A DNA stretch of 64,000 nt from Hyperoplus lanceolatus. Lineage: Eukaryota; Chordata; Actinopteri; Uranoscopiformes; Ammodytidae. The notes beneath the pieces are model-generated. The model searched no databases. It saw only the letters and a list, made by a program, of their open reading frames with translations, and was not told where the DNA came from. This document shows, one piece after another, positions 24,431 through 36,563 of this stretch; position 1 is the stretch's first letter, and the number at the start of each line of letters is the position of its first letter. The translations under genes were made by a program, and so were the position numbers. The DNA lies in assembly GCA_026929865.2 (NCBI GenBank), contig CM049409.1:12520952-12584951 (forward strand), read 5' to 3'.

Positions 24431-27022
24431 TTAGAAGAACAGGGTGTTCCTCTGCAGGCGTGACTCCACCTTCTTGAAGAGGGCTTTTAATTTGCATAGT
24501 TTGCAATGCTTAGTCTTCACTATTCTTTCTTTCCTTCCATCCTCCACTTCATTATCGCCATCCTGCCCCTCCAGGCCCAGCCAGGGGCCCCACACTCCTC
24601 CATGGAGCTCGGGGTCCGCCATGGGATCATCTGGTGGATTATTGGCCATCACAGCCGTCTGGTTGTACTCTGCCAGCCTGGTCAACAGAAGTTTCACTAC
24701 CTCTGGACGGAATTCTGCCACGTCTTGCCTCTCGTAGGGGTCAGAGGCGATATGAAAGAGCCAAACTGACTTTCCCAGCTCATTGCGCTTCTTCTCGAGT
24801 TTCTGCCACCGTTCTGGACCATCGGGAAGAGCCTGTGGTGGTATCCAGTCCCCATCACCCACATTTCCTGTCAATAGTTTCCAGTCCCCAGCTCTAATCG
24901 CTGCCCTTACGGCTGTGTCCCAGATCCCAAGGCCGTTGAGTTCCAACGCCTTATCATATGGATCCCCGGGCTTCCTGGAGACTGGGTCAATGTTGAAAAG
25001 GATTTCAGTGCGAGGAGAGGGTAGGCCCTCACTGATGGTCCGCCACACATCATGACCATCTAGGTTTGGTTGCGGCTGCAGGGCCCCAGTCAGCCCCAGC
25101 AATGTAGGATACCAGTCAGAAACATGGATTAGTGCTTTGTTAACTACACCCTTCCTCTTAAGGAGAGGACTATGGACAAAGCCAACAGCGCGGATTCCTC
25201 CTTCCCAGTATGTCCCTTTGCCACCTCTCAGCGGCCAGTTGCTCCCTCCAGAGAGTGGCTGCCCACCGTTATCAGATGAGTAGATCATTACTGAGTTTTG
25301 ATAGAGCCCACTGTTCTTCAGTTCCTGGACCACCTGGCCAACCCCATCATCCAGGCAGCTCAGCATGGCAGCATAGTGGCGCCTGAGACGATTGCCCTGG
25401 GAATCATAGTGATGCAGAAAATGCTCCGGTACCTGCAAGGGTGTATGAGCAGCCTGAAGGGACAAATAGAGGAAGAGTGGTTTATGGGGGTCATGGCTCC
25501 TCAGGATCTGCTTCACTCTGGTAAGACGGAAAAAGAAAAAAGAAATTTCAAGGGTTTTTAATTGTATATTTCTATTTGTATGTATCTGTTCAATTAAATG
25601 TATACCTTGATGCTCACCTCTCTACGTAGAGTACAGTGGAGTAGTTGCCACTCATCTCCCAGGCAGGCCTGACTCCGTCATGCAGGTCAAAACCACAAGC
25701 CTCAGCTCCGTCACAGCTCTGATAGGAGAAGTGGTCCCCACTGCCAGTCAGTGTGCCTAAAAAACTCTGAAAGCCACGTCCTGTGGGCAGGCAGCTCGGT
25801 CTGCAGAAGCCCAGGTGCCATTTCCCTACCATGTACGTTGCGTATCCAGCTTCAACCAGACGCTCTGGAAGTGTGGGGATGTCAGGAGGTAAGCAGAGGG
25901 GTTGACGTGATCGGATGATCGAATGCTGGAGTCCAGTGTGGATTTGGTAACTGGCAAGAAAGGAAGAATGTCAGAAGAAAGTGGTGTCCTGAAAAGATGT
26001 ATATAATAACACAATAATGGGAAATTTCACAGTTGGGTTAAGAAATAATGCAACCTTGAAAAATCTGAAAACACTCAGAGGATTATTCTGTGAAAAGGAG
26101 CAGAACTTTTTCTGTATCAAATTTGCACAATCTACCAAAAATAATATGCTCTGAAAACATGAAAAGATTTGGCCAGTTATTCACAATAATAAAAATTCAG
26201 CACCCAACAGCAGAACAGACTAGAGATACGCAAGGTACTGGGCCAACAGATGTGTTTTATTGCGGCATACGTCTCCAGCAGTATACATACGGCAATTCAT
26301 TTAATAATGTTTTACTTTTGCAGCCTATATCCTGATAAATCAAATCATACTTTTTGGTATTCAAACATGATGGTATTTCAGTAAAATTTTATGTAGGTAA
26401 ATGAACCCTGATAGCGCGGAAACTAGCAAATCCGTTATGTACCTTAATTTAAAAGAAAATGCTTTTATTATTGCTTATAGCTTATATGATATAAATCCGT
26501 TATTCAGAATATTAATATACTTATCTAGTGCTTGATCTAGGCACTATAGGTGGTACTTTAATTTTTAAGACATAACCCAATACACCAATAAAGATGTTGG
26601 CAAAATACAAAAAGTCTACAAAAACTATGTATAATTACATCAAATAAGAACAGATACAATAACTGAATACTTTTTCCATCGTGATATTGATGTTATGATT
26701 AGGATATTACTCACCGTCCTGTGATGAGTTGACTGCGAGAGGGAGAGCAAATAGGCTGGACATAATAATTTTCAAGTTTTACCCCCTCCGCTGCCAGCTG
26801 GTCCAACACAGGAGTGCGGATGTCTGAGCCATGGTAGCCAATGTCTCCGTAACCCTGGTCATCCACCATGATAAAGATAAGGTGTGGGGGTCTGGCCCTT
26901 TCTACCTCTTGTGTGTTGACACTGTTATCGGTATTATTGTGTTCACCGTGGCAGCCAAGGCCACTGAGCAAGGTCACACCAAATACCAGGAAAAAGGGAA
27001 AGGTTTCTTCCCTCATCTCCAT
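24431..27022 (-). CDS. Secreted arylsulfatase of the ARSI/ARSJ type
   Basis: Three coding exons: 27022-26715, 25950-25618 and 25517-24431, with consensus donors (GTGAGT, GTGAGC) and acceptors and phases that join exactly. They encode 575 aa. The first ATG (27022) opens a hydrophobic signal peptide ([16 protein letters not shown]). Sulfatase motifs: metal-binding D54-D55 in [20 protein letters not shown] with Cys92, the residue converted to formylglycine; MVGKWHLG (Lys146, His148); AAHTPLQ (His238); SSDNGGQ (Asp296-Asn297); and [11 protein letters not shown]. All key residues are intact. The end has the GVWGPWLG block and a basic Cys tail ([14 protein letters not shown]) like human ARSI and ARSJ and unlike ARSB, so it belongs to that subfamily. 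It should hydrolyse sulfate esters, substrate unknown. As I recall, human ARSI/ARSJ have two coding exons, so one intron here may be extra. It is tandem with camk2g, same strand. Confidence 0.92.
25951..26714 (-). other. Arylsulfatase intron 1
   Basis: 764 bp between coding exons 1 and 2, AT-rich. No repeat or RNA gene was recognised. The splice interrupts the arginine codon right after the formylglycine motif. Confidence 0.8.
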
Positions 27023-28957
27023 CAATGCGCTGATTAATCTGGAGTCAATAAATCTCAAGCTGGATTGCTTCTGCAGAAAAATGGCTGACCTGGGTGTCCG
27101 GGGAGCTCGTCCAGAAGTCTTGTTTGCCCATTTAGTATGAGTTCTCCTCTTTTTCTGGGGCTTATTCTTGTTTTTGTGATATAGTGCTGGGCTGGTGCCA
27201 GCTGCTCTGGTGGGTGGAGAAAGACTGCTGTCTCCTAGATGGGCAAGAAGTTGGTAGGGGTGTGTGAGAGAAAGACAGCGACTGAGAGAGGCTTCCCTTT
27301 CTGCAGTAACTTGTTACATTCTTCTGTACTTTCAGGCGCCTCATAAGATGGTTCGAAAGACCTGGCCAACAGAAATAGACTTGCATAAAGACACACACAC
27401 GAGAAAGGCATATACTTATACAATGCAGACAGTATGGACATACATTGTTTTCTTGGCTAAAAACCTGAACCATTCTTATATAAATCAAAGCATAAACACT
27501 AATACATACGCATCATATCTGTCTGTTAAAAATGTGACTACAGCCAGCCGCCAGATATATAAGTTTAGCAGAAAGTCTGCAGACAAAAAATGAAATACAT
27601 AGCTGTCCTGGCTATGTCTGAAAGGTAACTAGATCTTTCCTTAAAAACTTCCAAAGTGTATCATTCAGAACATTATGATTTTAATCCAAACAAGCTCCCC
27701 ATAAACCATCACATGTCATTTTTACACTTTTATTTTTGCATGGGCATTAGGAAAATTATTTTTCAGGGACTTTAAACGGTCATATCAACTATATTACAAG
27801 AAGAACATATTTGTTTTACTCCTGTTAAATATTGTCAGGTGGTCACACATGATCAGCAGCAAAATTGTTGAATGAACTGAAACTCAATAGATATTTTGAC
27901 CTGTCAAACACAGGTATAACTAATAGCTAAATAACTGCTGCATTGCATTGCAAAAATAGCTCGATCCGAGCCATGGTTAGTGTCCATTGTTGCACCGGTG
28001 CTTTTCCCTTCACTGGATAATTCACAGAGCTTGCTGTAACTTTTTTGAGAGGGAATGCTTTAATGCCGATTCATAATAAATGTTTTAATGAGATTTCCAC
28101 TGTTCATTTATTTGAATAATAAGGTCATTAGTGTTATCGTTCTCTGTGAATCCTTTTAAAGTGCTATTACAACTTCTGCAGCTAATAAATCTACTGTGAC
28201 TTCCCGTAGGCCTACTGCATATTTCAAACCATACTGTAAATCTCAAATGCTAAATTAATAGAAGACAATTACTGCCTGAGGCTTCATGACCCTGGGCAGT
28301 GAAGTTAGAAAAGCAAAATTTCACACAATTTTGAGAGATTGAGATCAATGGCAGGAGAAGGAAAGATTTCTATGAGGTAAGAATGAGGCACAAAGGTGGA
28401 TGTGGGTGATAAATCGAAGTGGATTGCAGAAAATAATTGGTGGGAAATGGAAACACAAGAAAAAAAAACAAGAAAAAAAGGAAGGGATAACAGTGAGAAA
28501 GAAAGCAATAATGAACGAAAAATAAAGCTTCACTGTCCAAGATGAGAGAGTACAGCATCGCTGTATTTGTGTGTCTGGGTCTCTTGGAGTAGTCATCAGT
28601 TTGCCTCATAATGCAGGATGACATGAACTCCGTTTTACTGCTAAAAGGGGGGAGGTGAGGGAGCTGTATAAATGGAAAGTGACAAATGTCTTCTTGAGGA
28701 GTAGAGGGAGCAAGGACTGTGTTCTTTACTCAACTGTCTGTTTATTTCAGAGGTCCCAATTTTCATTGAAGTTTCATTGAAGTCAATAAATTCACGTTAA
28801 AATGTTTTTGTGTATTATGTGTTCTCTGCAAAGGTGCTTCTAAAGGCCAAATTTGATGAAAGCTTAATTGTGAAAGCAATTAAACAACAAATTCCAAACC
28901 CTGAAAATGCCCACTATAGTGCAAATTGGTCAGTGTCTTTGGGAAAGGATGTAACTA
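27023..28957. other. Arylsulfatase 5' flank and intergenic DNA
   Basis: This stretch should contain the 5' UTR and promoter of the minus-strand arylsulfatase. A pyrimidine-rich segment occurs around 27210-27300, but no TATA box or start site could be fixed. Short frames on both strands have no recognisable domain. Nothing else was recognised up to the Tc1 element. Confidence 0.45.
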
Positions 28958-29238
28958 CACTCAACAAAAATATAAACGCAACACTTTTGTTTTTGCTTCC
29001 ATTTTTCATGAGATGGACTTAAAGATCTAAAATTCATTCCAGATACACAATATTACCATTTCTCTCAAACATTGTTCACAAATCTGTCTAAATGTGTGAT
29101 AGTGAGCACTTCTGCTTTGCTGAGATAATCCATCCCACCTCACAGGTGTGCCACATCAAGATGCTGATCTGACATCATGATTAGTGCACAGGTGTGCCTT
29201 AGACTGTCCACAATAAAAGGCCACTCTGAAATGTGCAT
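28958..29238. repeat. Tc1-element left terminal inverted repeat
   Basis: Inverted match to 30281-30561 with only a few differences (for example near 28980 and 28999). Transposase binding sites would lie inside it. Confidence 0.93.
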
Positions 29239-29276
29239 TTTTTTGCTTTATTGGGGGTCTGGGGACTCAGAACCAG

Positions 29277-30263
29277 TCAGTATCTGGTGTGACCACCATT
29301 TGCCTCATGCAGTGCAACACATCTTTTTCGCATAGAGTTTATCAGATTGTCAATTGTGGCCTGTGGAATGTTGGTCCACTCCTCTTCAATGGCTGTGCGA
29401 AGTTGCTGGATATTACGCCGGTCAAGCACATCCCAAACATGCTCAATGGGTGACATGTCCGGTGAGTATGCTGGCCATGCAAGAACTGGGACATTTTCAG
29501 CTTCCAAGAATTGTGTACAGATCCTTGCAACATCAGGCCGTGCATTATCTTGCTGAAACGTGAGGTGATGTTCATGGATGTATGGCACAACAATGGGCCT
29601 CAGGATCTCATCACGGTATCTCTGTGCATTCAAAATGCCATCAATAAAATGCACCTGTGTTCTTCGTCCATACCAGATGCCTGCCCATACCATAACCCCA
29701 CCACCACCATGGGCCACTCGATCCACAACATTGACATCAGCAAAGCTCTCACCCACACGACGCCACACACGCTGTCTGCCATCTGCCCTGAACAATGTAA
29801 ACCGAGATTCATCCGTGAAGAGAACACCTCTCCAACGTGCCAGACGCCATCGAATGTGAGCATTTGCCCATTCAAGTCTGTTACGGCGACGAGCTGGAGT
29901 CAGGTCAAGACCCCGATGAGGACGACGAGCATGCAGTTGAGCTTCCCTGAGACGGTTTCTGACAGTTTGTGCAGAAATTGTTTGGTTATGCAAACAAATT
30001 GTTTCAGCAGCTGTCTCAGTGGCTGGTCTCAGACGATCTTGGAGGTGAACCTGCTGGATGTGGAGGTCCTGGGCTGGTGTGGTTACACGTGGTCTGCGGT
30101 TGTGAGGCCGGTTGGATGTATTGCCATATTCTCTGAAACGCCTTTAGAGACGGCTTATTGTGGAGAAATGAACATTCAATGCACGAGCAACAGATCTGGT
30201 TGACATTCCTGCTTTCAGCATGCCAATTGCACGCTCCCTCAATGCTTGTGATATCTGTGGCAT
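29277..30263 (-). pseudogene. Tc1-like transposase, full length but with one premature stop
   Basis: Read on the minus strand, an ATG at 30263 opens 39 codons (MPQISQALRERAIGMLKAG start, then a helix-turn-helix of the paired type with STRSVARALNVHFSTISRL). A TAA follows at 30146-30144, and the same frame then stays open for 288 codons to 29277. Total length is about 328 codons, close to normal for the family. The catalytic triad is DD34E: Asp in VLFTDESRF, Asp in FQQDNARPD and Glu in SPDMSPIEHVWD, with 34 residues between the last two. Where most relatives have ARPH this copy has ARPD. With the stop inside the DNA-binding domain it should make no working transposase, though its ends could still be mobilised by another copy. 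Confidence 0.93.
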
Positions 30264-30280
30264 TTTGCTGTGAGACAAAA

Positions 30281-30561
30281 CTGCACATTTCAGGGTGGCC
30301 TTTTATTGTGGACAGTCTAAGGCACACCTGTGCACTAATCATGATGTCAGATCAGCATCTTGATGTGGCACACCTGTGAGGTGGGATGGATTATCTCAGC
30401 AAAGCAGAAGTGCTCACTATCACACATTTAGACAGATTTGTGAACAATGTTTGAGAGAAATGGTAATATTGTGTATCTGGAATGAATTTTAGATCTTTAA
30501 GTCCATCTCATGAAAAATGGGAGCAAAAACAAAAGTGTAGCGTTTATATTTTTGTTGAGTG
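30281..30561. repeat. Tc1-element right terminal inverted repeat
   Basis: Inverted partner of 28958-29238, ending TTTTTGTTGAGTG next to the TA target. Confidence 0.93.
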
Positions 30562-30563
30562 TA

Positions 30564-32238
30564 TATTCCAGTGTGAATTTGAACAGTGTATAAACGTGAA
30601 CGTGTGTGTATTTGTGTGTGTACACGTGAATGTGTGTGTGTTTATGTGTGATTGTGTTGGTGTGTAAGGCAGTGGTGCAGAATAGACGAGAGTAGCAGTG
30701 GATGTGATTTATTCATGACGACGAATAAGTGACTCACTCGATCTGGAATCACTCTCTTGAGCTAGATCTAAAATGGGGGAGTGTGTGTGTGTGTTTGTGT
30801 GTGTGTGTCAAACTGCGTTATAAAATAACTTTCAAGCTAACACAAAAGTAAAGAGCCCTATTTTCATTTAAATAGTCCACCATATGCACAAATGTAGCAA
30901 CTGTGCATTAAATAAGGGTCAGAAATGGAAGATGATCTCATTGATTCTCATGGATCCGTGCTTCAAAACACAGATCTGGCTCTGTAAAAGATTCCTTAAG
31001 TTTAAGGAAGCTCAGAATGACAGTGCATGCAAATATTTCTTAGTGCAATTACCGTATGATAACAAGTTAATTTTATAATGATTTAAACTTTTTTAAAGGA
31101 AACCAAGTATGTTTTCTTGTTGTGACAAGAAAAGAAAACATCGATACCTCTTCTTGCTTATAATAATATTTGAATTTTCCATAAATATCTTGTGATCTTG
31201 AGGACACAAAGCTTATTTGCTCGTAGATTAGTAGTAAGTAAAACCAAAGAATAGATTTTTGTGACGCTGTGGTCGCACACAGCATGGCTTTAATTAAGGT
31301 AGATGATATGACATCTCAGTAGCCCTACACTACACACAAATTACTGCTGAGAGCGATGGAATGTCATTCGTTTTTTGAAGTCAGAGAGGGAAAACATGAA
31401 TGTGTGTACCACATTGTCAAGGAATCCAGAATTTTCAACTTCACTGCCAACAAAAAAATTCACCGGATGTTCCATCTAGATGTTGAGATATTCCCCATGA
31501 TAAGTGAAGGATACAATTATCCTGAGAATGACTACTACAAAGAGTGTGTTCAGATGTTGGCGCTAGAAGAAAAGGCATGGGATTTAAAGTCAGTAGGCTT
31601 CGTCCATTGGAAACCATGACCCTGACCTAATCACAACCTTTACATTATTTGCTGAAATATTTCAGTCTGGACCGAAAGTGGTACATATTTATGATACATA
31701 TTTATACTCAATTCACAAGTTAATTTTGACTTGACAGTTGCCATTACTATATGATACACTGAAACTACAGTATACTGTAGACAGACACACACAAACACAC
31801 TCACACTAGTGGAACTGGCAGAAGGGGTCTCCGAAATATTTCATCATCACGTACACCTGAACTTGTTGACACTGACAGAGACCCTGGCTCTGCTGCTCCT
31901 GAAATACTCAATGATCATCTTCCAGCCGGCAGAAACTCAATCCTCTCCCTTTTCTCCTAACCTTACTCATTGACGGACTGACAAGAGATCACTGAGTTGT
32001 CCCCCACTCACCAAATCTCATCACATCAAACAAACCACCTGCATGGAGGACGCTGCTGGCCTTGTGTGAAATTCACAAAATTTGGGTAAACTTTTACCTC
32101 CTTCTCTTTTAAGAACCTCCCTGGCTGGGCAGTTCCATCCTGTCAGACATTGCCCCTGAGGAGAGTGAGTGCTGGCTTGGCTCATCAAAAATTAAAGGGT
32201 TTACAAAAGCTCAATGTGTATACATGTAAACGTGTGTG

Positions 32239-32282
<44 letters not shown>

Positions 32283-32285
32283 TGT

Positions 32286-32362
<77 letters not shown>

Positions 32363-32691
32363 TGCTGTGGCGGTACAGTCAGTGGAGAGCACCCCCATGA
32401 GGGTGATAGGAATAATGCATGCATATTGATGGAGGAGGAATATTATTATATGGCCCTTAATCCCAAAAATATCTGATGGAGCCTTTTCTAGCGAGCAGGT
32501 TTTTTTCCTCCAAAACTTATAGAAGCTGATTCTACTAATTAGTATTAGTAAGAACAAATATAGGCCTATAGTCTATTCAGGTGGATGGAATGGAAATTTG
32601 CAACTCTTGAGAATGACCGGTACAATAGGCGTGTGAGGTTTTTTGGTTCCAATTAGTGTTTAAGATTGCAATGAATTAGGGTATAAAATAA
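30564..32691. other. Intergenic DNA with GT-rich microsatellites
   Basis: It holds GT-rich runs at about 30600-30665 and 30780-30808 and the long compound repeat at 32231-32361. A frame of 87 codons at 31356-31619 has low-complexity-free sequence but no recognised domain, splice context or start context, so it is not called. Nothing else was identified. Confidence 0.5.
32231..32361. repeat. Compound (GT)n-(GTGC)n-(GT)n microsatellite
   Basis: GT units flank a block of about eight GTGC units (32250-32283) and continue to 32361 with one TTT interruption. The Cys-Val and His-Thr frames across it are artefacts. Confidence 0.97.
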
Positions 32692-32695
32692 TTAA

Positions 32696-33318
32696 AGGTG
32701 AAGTAAGCAGATTATTTATGTTAATATAAGTGTAAAATCGCTTTTTATTCATACAGTGATCCGCTTTTTATTCATACAGTGATCACTTACATAATGTGCA
32801 CGTTTCATTTTTTTTTTTTTTTTTTTAACCTTTATTTATACAGGTATATCCCATTGAGTCCGAAGACTCTTTTGCAAGGGAGACCTGTTCCCATTTACAC
32901 GTTACCGTTCATAAAGCCGATCTCTCAGTCAGCTGTTTTGCATGTAATCGGCAAATAAACTTATTGGAGTATCCCGACATTTTTATCCAATCAGAAGAGA
33001 GGACGCAACAAACCGACACTTGTCTCACTCATATATAGTATATACACTCCATGGTCTCACTGCCGGTGCATGCCAGAGCAACAGATGGGTGAATGTTTAT
33101 GCGCCTACAATGGCGGAGCAGGTATAAATCCTTCCCAATGTCTGTGTTGATGGTTTTATCATGTTTTATCACACTTATGGATCTGAGATGATACTAGATA
33201 ACTTGCTGCTTGAAGACCGCAGTGCATTAATGTGGTGACGTAGGGACGAGCGAGGGGACTGCTAACTGCAGTAACTGACAGGAAGTTAGCTAAAAGAACC
33301 ATTCCGCTTACAGCACCT
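32696..33318. mobile_element. TTAA-target MITE carrying an internal retroelement tail
   Basis: TTAA at 32692-32695 and 33319-33322 bound ends AGGTGAAGTAAGCAG and, in reverse complement, AGGTGCTGTAAGCGG. Inside are a tandem duplication of about 22 bp (CTTTTTATTCATACAGTGATC, at 32741-32783) and, from about 32809, a T-run followed by AACCTTTATTTATACAGG. The latter is the reverse-complement tail of a common fish retroposon, so a second element appears to be nested here. Confidence 0.72.
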
Positions 33319-34225
33319 TTAATACACAGATACTTAATAATGCACCTGTATATTTATGCAAGCAGCATTATCAGTCTGGTGGTGTCTTGACCAATCATGG
33401 CTTGGTTACCCATTATATAACGTATATGTATTTATTTTGTGTGTGTTTTAAGGTGTATGTGTGTGTGACTCACTGGTGACAGCACATATAGGTTATAAGG
33501 GGCCACCAATGCCGCCTATGAAATAACAATACATTGCAAAACACATACATTTAATCAAAAATGTATACAGGCAAATGTAGTGAAGGAAGTAGTAAAGGAA
33601 GTAAATGCTTGTTCAATTCAAAATGTACAAAAGAGCTACAAATGACACCCAATATGCAAGATAAAGACACTAATGATAAACTTCATAAATGTGGGATTTG
33701 CCTAATTGCCCAGAGCCCTAATATTTATGTGGTTACAACTGTCAGAATTATACCTGATTCAAAGGGGAAAACTAACCCATTTTAACCTGACATTTTAGAA
33801 ATGTGAGACTCTCCAGGGTCATGTATGGGTTTCGGTAAGGGTACGGTATGATGGTGTACAATATGTTCTCTAAACTACAATGTGGAAATTTGCTTCTGCA
33901 AATATTTTTTTATATATGGAGTCATATTAAATGCACTTCCCAGCATATAAAATACACTTTATGTATCTACTTTCAGTTTCCATATAAACTGATGCCTTTG
34001 CTAAATGCTCTACTTACATCATTAGTTTGGTGGGCTCATTTTCACCTCACTCAAGCTGGGTCAGGGCTGGCAGTGGCTGGTTGGCAGGGTCTGTCATGCT
34101 GGCACGGATGCCCCCCATTAAAGGCCACTGCCTGCTGCTACTCAACAAATCTATCTTTCAAAGCATTTTTGGATATGCAAGTTGGGCAAGTCATTAAATG
34201 GAAAAAAAGAGAGAACAGATATATC

Positions 34226-34592
34226 TAGAGCTGCAACGATTAATCGACGAATCGATTATTAATCGATTATTAAAATAATCGCCAACTATTTTGATAATCG
34301 ATTAATCGTTTCAAGTAATTTCTGAAAAAAAAATCCAATTTCTCTGATTTCAGTTTCTCAAATGTGAATATTTTCTGGTTTCTTTAATCCTATTATGACA
34401 GCAAACTGAAATATCTGTGTGTTTTGGACATAACAATACATTTGAGGATGTCAACATGGGCTTTGTAAAATTTATCAAAATTTTTCACCATTTTCTGACA
34501 TTTTACGGACCCTAATCGATTAATAATCGATTAATCGAGAAAATAATCGACAGATTAATTGATTATCAAAATAATCGTTAGTTGCAGCCCTA
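34226..34592. mobile_element. hAT-like MITE, AATCGATTA-rich, copy 2
   Basis: A 367-bp sibling of the element at 2017-2387, with the same termini (TAGAGCTGCAACGATT, TTAGTTGCAGCCCTA). The 8-bp target duplication GATATATC differs from copy 1 (34218-34225 and 34593-34600), which proves an independent insertion. Confidence 0.9.
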
Positions 34593-35009
34593 GATATATC
34601 TAAGTCCCTTCACACCTAGTTGAAAAGGAGAAAACATTTAAGACACACCATGAAACAGGGAAAGAATAATCCTTGAAAGGAGAGATAGGCAGACAGTTCT
34701 CCCATTTCCACAGGAGACAAAACAAAACTCATCTTCTTCTATTTCCTGAGTAAAAACAATAATCAGCCATACCAAAGTCTTATGATGAACTCTTAGACGC
34801 TAATTAATTTGTTGTCACAGCACAATACATGGCATATTGAATGAGAAAAAAAAATTTTTCTTTACATACAGATTTTGACCTTTTTACTTTTCTTGAAGGT
34901 CAGACAACGTCTGTAGAGTGATTTAGGAGACATCGCCCTGACTTTTTGCAGGCCTGCCTACTGAAAACACAATACAGTGTCTTCATGTAATTTAACAGGG
35001 AAACATTCC

Positions 35010-35457
35010 ATATAATCAAAGTACTCCGTAACAAGTGAAAGATCTAAATCAAATATTAACTTATTTAATGAAAATACAAAAGTTTTATCATAAAAATATA
35101 CCTAAAGTACCAAAAGTAAAAGTATTCTCTCTGCATTTTTATCGTATTATAATAAGTAATTTATTATTGCTCAGAAGGTTCGGGGTACTTTAAATTACTT
35201 TATATACTGCTGTAGCTTCACCTTCAATATTAAATCATAATTTATTGGTCAATTTAAATTTTGTATCATTAATTTGAAAAGTAACTAGAGAACAAAGATA
35301 TTAAATGAACATAGTTGAGAAAATTGTTAAATATTTGCCTCTAAAATGTCAGTATAATTAGTAGAATAAAATCTAAACAAAAAGTAAGCACCACAAAATT
35401 GCACTTCGTAGGCTACAGTACTTGAGGAATTTTACTTAACATTACATTCCACTACTG
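35010..35457. mobile_element. Decayed AAAGTA-rich MITE of hAT type
   Basis: Recurring words such as AAAAGTAAAAGTA, CTAAAGTACCAAAAG, ATATTTGCCTCTAAAATG and a right end ATTCCACTACTGG match the pattern of a very common teleost hAT-derived MITE, as I remember it. Many changes have accumulated, so the boundaries and any target duplication are lost. Confidence 0.6.
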
Positions 35458-36222
35458 GCTCATTCCACTGCTGACCAGTTTCTTAATATCGAAAAAATAT
35501 TGGGTAATGCCACTATTCATTTTCCATTTTTCAATTAATTATCATAATGTGTAAAATTAAACTTCCAACACAAAACACAAGAAGCTTGATTAAAATCTGT
35601 CAAATCTTACGTAAGGCTATTTACTACTCATAAAGACACAACAATGACCACTTAAATACTAGTGAAAATTATCAGGAATTCTAAAAAGTAAAACAAAAGT
35701 ACAGCTTCTAACCACTAGGGAGAGTGGTTGGCACAACTGATCTACAACTAAACGTTTGTTCGGATATCTGTCTAATACTTGTGTAAATGTGTAAATACAG
35801 TGTGTAAATTGCGGATCTGATATAGACCTAATAACATAGATCCATGTGTGTGATCGCTTGTTTAAATTGTGTTGTTCTGTTAGATCTGAATCAGTCTTCA
35901 GGAAGAGAGGGTGACATTTTTTGACCCAGTGACTGACCCAGGACAGATACTGGTTCCTGTCCTGAAGTCTGGAGACAGCTGCACAGACAGGCTGCCAAAG
36001 GGAGCAGCTATCATTGGTAACCCCAAGCAGCATTGATGATGGCAGCATTGCTTTTCTAGCAAGGGGATCATCCAGCTTCTATCATCAGGTTTAAAAGCCT
36101 GTCAATGCCCCAAAGGAAAACATAGTTAAAGCCAGTCTATGTCCATTAAGACTCTGTGTACTGGGGAGTTTTGTTTTGTGTTGGTCTGATAGCTGTTTGA
36201 TATATTTTTTTCAGTGCTTTAA

Positions 36223-36563
36223 AGGTGAGATCAGCGATTCAGGAGACTGCTTGTTGTCAAAATCCGTGAATATCTTTGTCAATTGTCCACTACTTGTATG
36301 TACTGTTTGTACACTGAAAAGAAAATCCAGTGTCAATACACAGCCTAGGCTCTGTAAACTGGCATGTTGCTTGCTGTGGTGGGCCCCCTTTGTTTACATT
36401 TACTTTGTTTACATGCCAGTTTGAAGAGCCTAAGTGTATTAACACCAGATTATATTTCATAGGACACACAGTACGGACAGGTAGTGGATCATGAAGAGAT
36501 ATTTGCTGATTTTGACAAAAAGTGATCGGGCATCAAGTGTTCTCCAGAATTGCTGACTCCACC
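36223..36563. mobile_element. TTAA-target MITE, GGTGA-type ends
   Basis: TTAA at 36219-36222 and 36564-36567 bound related inverted ends (AGGTGAGATCAGCGATTC on the left; GGTGGAGTCAGCAATTC as the reverse complement of the right). The inner halves contain ATTTTGACAAAAAG-like matches. No coding capacity. It resembles, but is not the same as, the element at 32696. Confidence 0.68.

Larger units (their letters stand above)
28958..30561 (-). mobile_element. Tc1/mariner-family transposon with long inverted repeats
   Basis: A 1604-bp element flanked by TA on both sides (28956-28957 and 30562-30563). Its terminal inverted repeats are about 281 bp (28958-29238 and 30281-30561), begin CACTCAACAAAAATATAAACG, and differ at only about three positions by eye. 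The transposase lies between them on the minus strand. Long, nearly identical repeats mark a recent insertion. It is between the arylsulfatase and synpo2l and interrupts no exon. Confidence 0.96.

Noticed and set aside
27023..27058. Upstream extension of the arylsulfatase frame to 27058
   Set aside because: That end is a TTG. The first in-frame ATG is at 27022 and opens a proper signal peptide.
29511..30203. 230-codon plus-strand frame across the Tc1 element
   Set aside because: It is antisense to the transposase, whose motifs are on the minus strand.
31356..31619. 87-codon plus-strand frame of normal composition
   Set aside because: It resembles nothing I know and has no flanking splice sites or poly(A) signal. 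I could not support it as a gene.
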